This document shows, piece after piece, positions 8,029-8,720 of a stretch of 8,720 nt of DNA. The notes below the pieces were generated by a model. That model was not told the DNA's origin and ran no database searches. It saw only the letters and a list, made by a program, of their open reading frames with translations. The DNA is taken from NCBI GenBank assembly GCA_002733485.1, contig NVVU01000043.1, positions 799 through 9,518 on the forward strand, in the 5' to 3' direction. The translations under genes and the position numbers were made by a program. Each line of letters begins with the position of its first letter. Within the stretch, counting starts at the first letter, position 1. The DNA comes from Robiginitomaculum sp. Its GTDB lineage: Bacteria; Pseudomonadota; Alphaproteobacteria; Caulobacterales; Maricaulaceae.

Positions 8029-8058
8029 CTGTAAGCGGTCCAAATGGGCTGCTTACAG
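8029..8058 (+). promoter_or_regulatory. Hairpin abutting the tdk ribosome binding site
   Basis: CTGTAAGC (8029-8036) and GCTTACAG (8051-8058) pair perfectly, and the inner GGTCC/GGGCT continues with G-U pairs to about 13 pairs around an AAAT loop. It starts 14 bases after the stop of the ABC/M1 gene. No T run follows. Its last two bases are the first two of AGGGGGAG, the tdk ribosome binding site, so it may act as a 3' end or partial attenuator for the upstream message or tune tdk translation. Confidence 0.5.
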
Positions 8059-8067
8059 GGGGAGCGT

Positions 8068-8649
8068 GTGTCCAAGCTATATTTTAGTTACGCCGCCATG
8101 AATGCGGGCAAATCCACAGTCTTGCTACAAGCCGCGCACAATTATGAAGAACGCGGCATGCAGACCTGCCTCTTTACCGCACGGCTGGACCAGCGCGCCG
8201 GTGAAGGACGCATTGCCTCGCGTATTGGCATTGCCAAAGATGCCCATTCTTTTGAAAGCCATGATAATCTGCTTGAAAAAATAGAGCGCCTGCATAAAAT
8301 TGGAAATCTGAATTGTGTTCTTGTTGACGAGGCACAGTTTTTGACGCCGGCACAGGTTTGGCAGCTTGCCGGTGTGGCTGATAATCTAGGTATTCCGGTT
8401 TTGTGCTATGGATTGCGTACAGATTTTCAGGGAAAGCTGTTTCCAGGCAGTGAAACCCTGCTCGCCATTGCGGACCAATTGCGTGAAATTCGCACGATCT
8501 GCTGGTGCGGAGCCAAAGCCATTATGGTGTTGCGGCTTGATGAAAATGGAAAGCCTGTGCAAGAAGGCGCACAGGTTCATATTGGCGGCAATGACCAGTA
8601 TATTTCCCTGTGTCGTCGGCACTGGAAAATACAACAATTATCCCCATAA
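8068..8649 (+). CDS. tdk: Thymidine kinase
   Basis: This enzyme phosphorylates thymidine to dTMP with ATP in the cytoplasmic pyrimidine salvage pathway. The 193-residue protein matches the type II (TK1-like) family: SKLYFSYAAMNAGKST with P-loop (11-17), RIG near 52-54, catalytic E88 in LVDEAQFL, CYGLRTDF (113-120), and zinc ligands C145, C147 (TICWCG), C182 and H185 (SLCRRH). These positions coincide with those I recall for the E. coli enzyme of 205 residues; the C-terminal tail is somewhat shorter. I chose GTG at 8068 because the family begins within a few residues of (K/Q)LYF and AGGGGGAG (8057-8064) lies just upstream. The in-frame ATG at 8044 lies in a hairpin loop, lacks a ribosome binding site and would add eight non-conserved residues. 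It may share transcripts with the ABC genes, 53 bases upstream. Confidence 0.96.
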   Translation: MSKLYFSYAAMNAGKSTVLLQAAHNYEERGMQTCLFTARLDQRAGEGRIASRIGIAKDAHSFESHDNLLEKIERLHKIGNLNCVLVDEAQFLTPAQVWQLAGVADNLGIPVLCYGLRTDFQGKLFPGSETLLAIADQLREIRTICWCGAKAIMVLRLDENGKPVQEGAQVHIGGNDQYISLCRRHWKIQQLSP

Positions 8650-8697
8650 TCCAGAGTTATGGCCTGCTAAATATCCCGAAATGTTAAGGAGAGCATG

Positions 8698-8720
8698 ATG
8701 TTCAAAGAGTCCGTTCCCAT
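8698..8720 (+). CDS. Start of an unidentified gene, cut by the right edge
   Basis: A strong ribosome binding site AAGGAG (8686-8691) precedes two adjacent ATG codons at 8695 and 8698. The second is preferred, with six bases of spacing against three. Only MFKESVP is visible, too little to assign a family. It follows the tdk stop by 48 bases on the same strand with no obvious terminator between, so it may be in the same transcript. Confidence 0.6.

Noticed and set aside
8044..8067. ATG at 8044 as the start of thymidine kinase
   Set aside because: It lies in a hairpin loop, has no Shine-Dalgarno sequence and adds residues not seen in the family; the GTG at 8068 has AGGGGGAG just upstream and fits family length.

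Overview
The window reads as a chromosomal segment of an alphaproteobacterium; the order cannot be fixed from sequence alone. The best taxonomic hint is the ribosomal protein L32, whose start MAVPKSKITKSRRGMRRSHD and HHIDLKTGMYRG core match the alphaproteobacterial form as I remember it. A 425-residue bacterial enolase and a secreted DUF2147 protein fit the same picture. No insertion sequence, integrase, CRISPR array, tRNA or rRNA was seen, and the genes look like ordinary chromosomal genes.

Left part (1-3029). The 3' end of a large secreted or surface-type protein gene (+ strand, open at the left edge) converges on a minus-strand block, with a strong shared hairpin (850-880) between them. 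The minus-strand block, in its own transcription order, is rpmF (L32, 2850-3029), eno (enolase, 1420-2697) and a DUF2147 exported protein (906-1310). rpmF has its own promoter-like site and intrinsic terminator. eno and the DUF2147 gene each have their own ribosome binding site and weaker promoter candidates.

Middle gap (3030-3478). This 449-base gap between divergent rpmF and the ABC ATPase gene holds no convincing protein gene. It does hold a plus-strand layout that looks like a small RNA gene: an extended -10 element (3178-3186), a branched-free 73-base stem-loop starting where transcription should start (3194-3266), and an intrinsic terminator with a seven-T tail ending at 3408. This is the least explained part of the window.

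Right part (3479-8720). An ABC ATPase (3479-4345) is followed nine bases later by a 1219-residue fusion of two ABC-2 type permease halves, a thirteenth membrane segment and a periplasmic M1-family zinc aminopeptidase-like domain (4355-8014). The pair would make one membrane machine with ATP hydrolysis inside and a metallopeptidase outside. The substrate is unknown. Thymidine kinase (tdk, 8068-8649) follows behind a hairpin that abuts its ribosome binding site. A new reading frame begins at 8698 and runs off the right edge.
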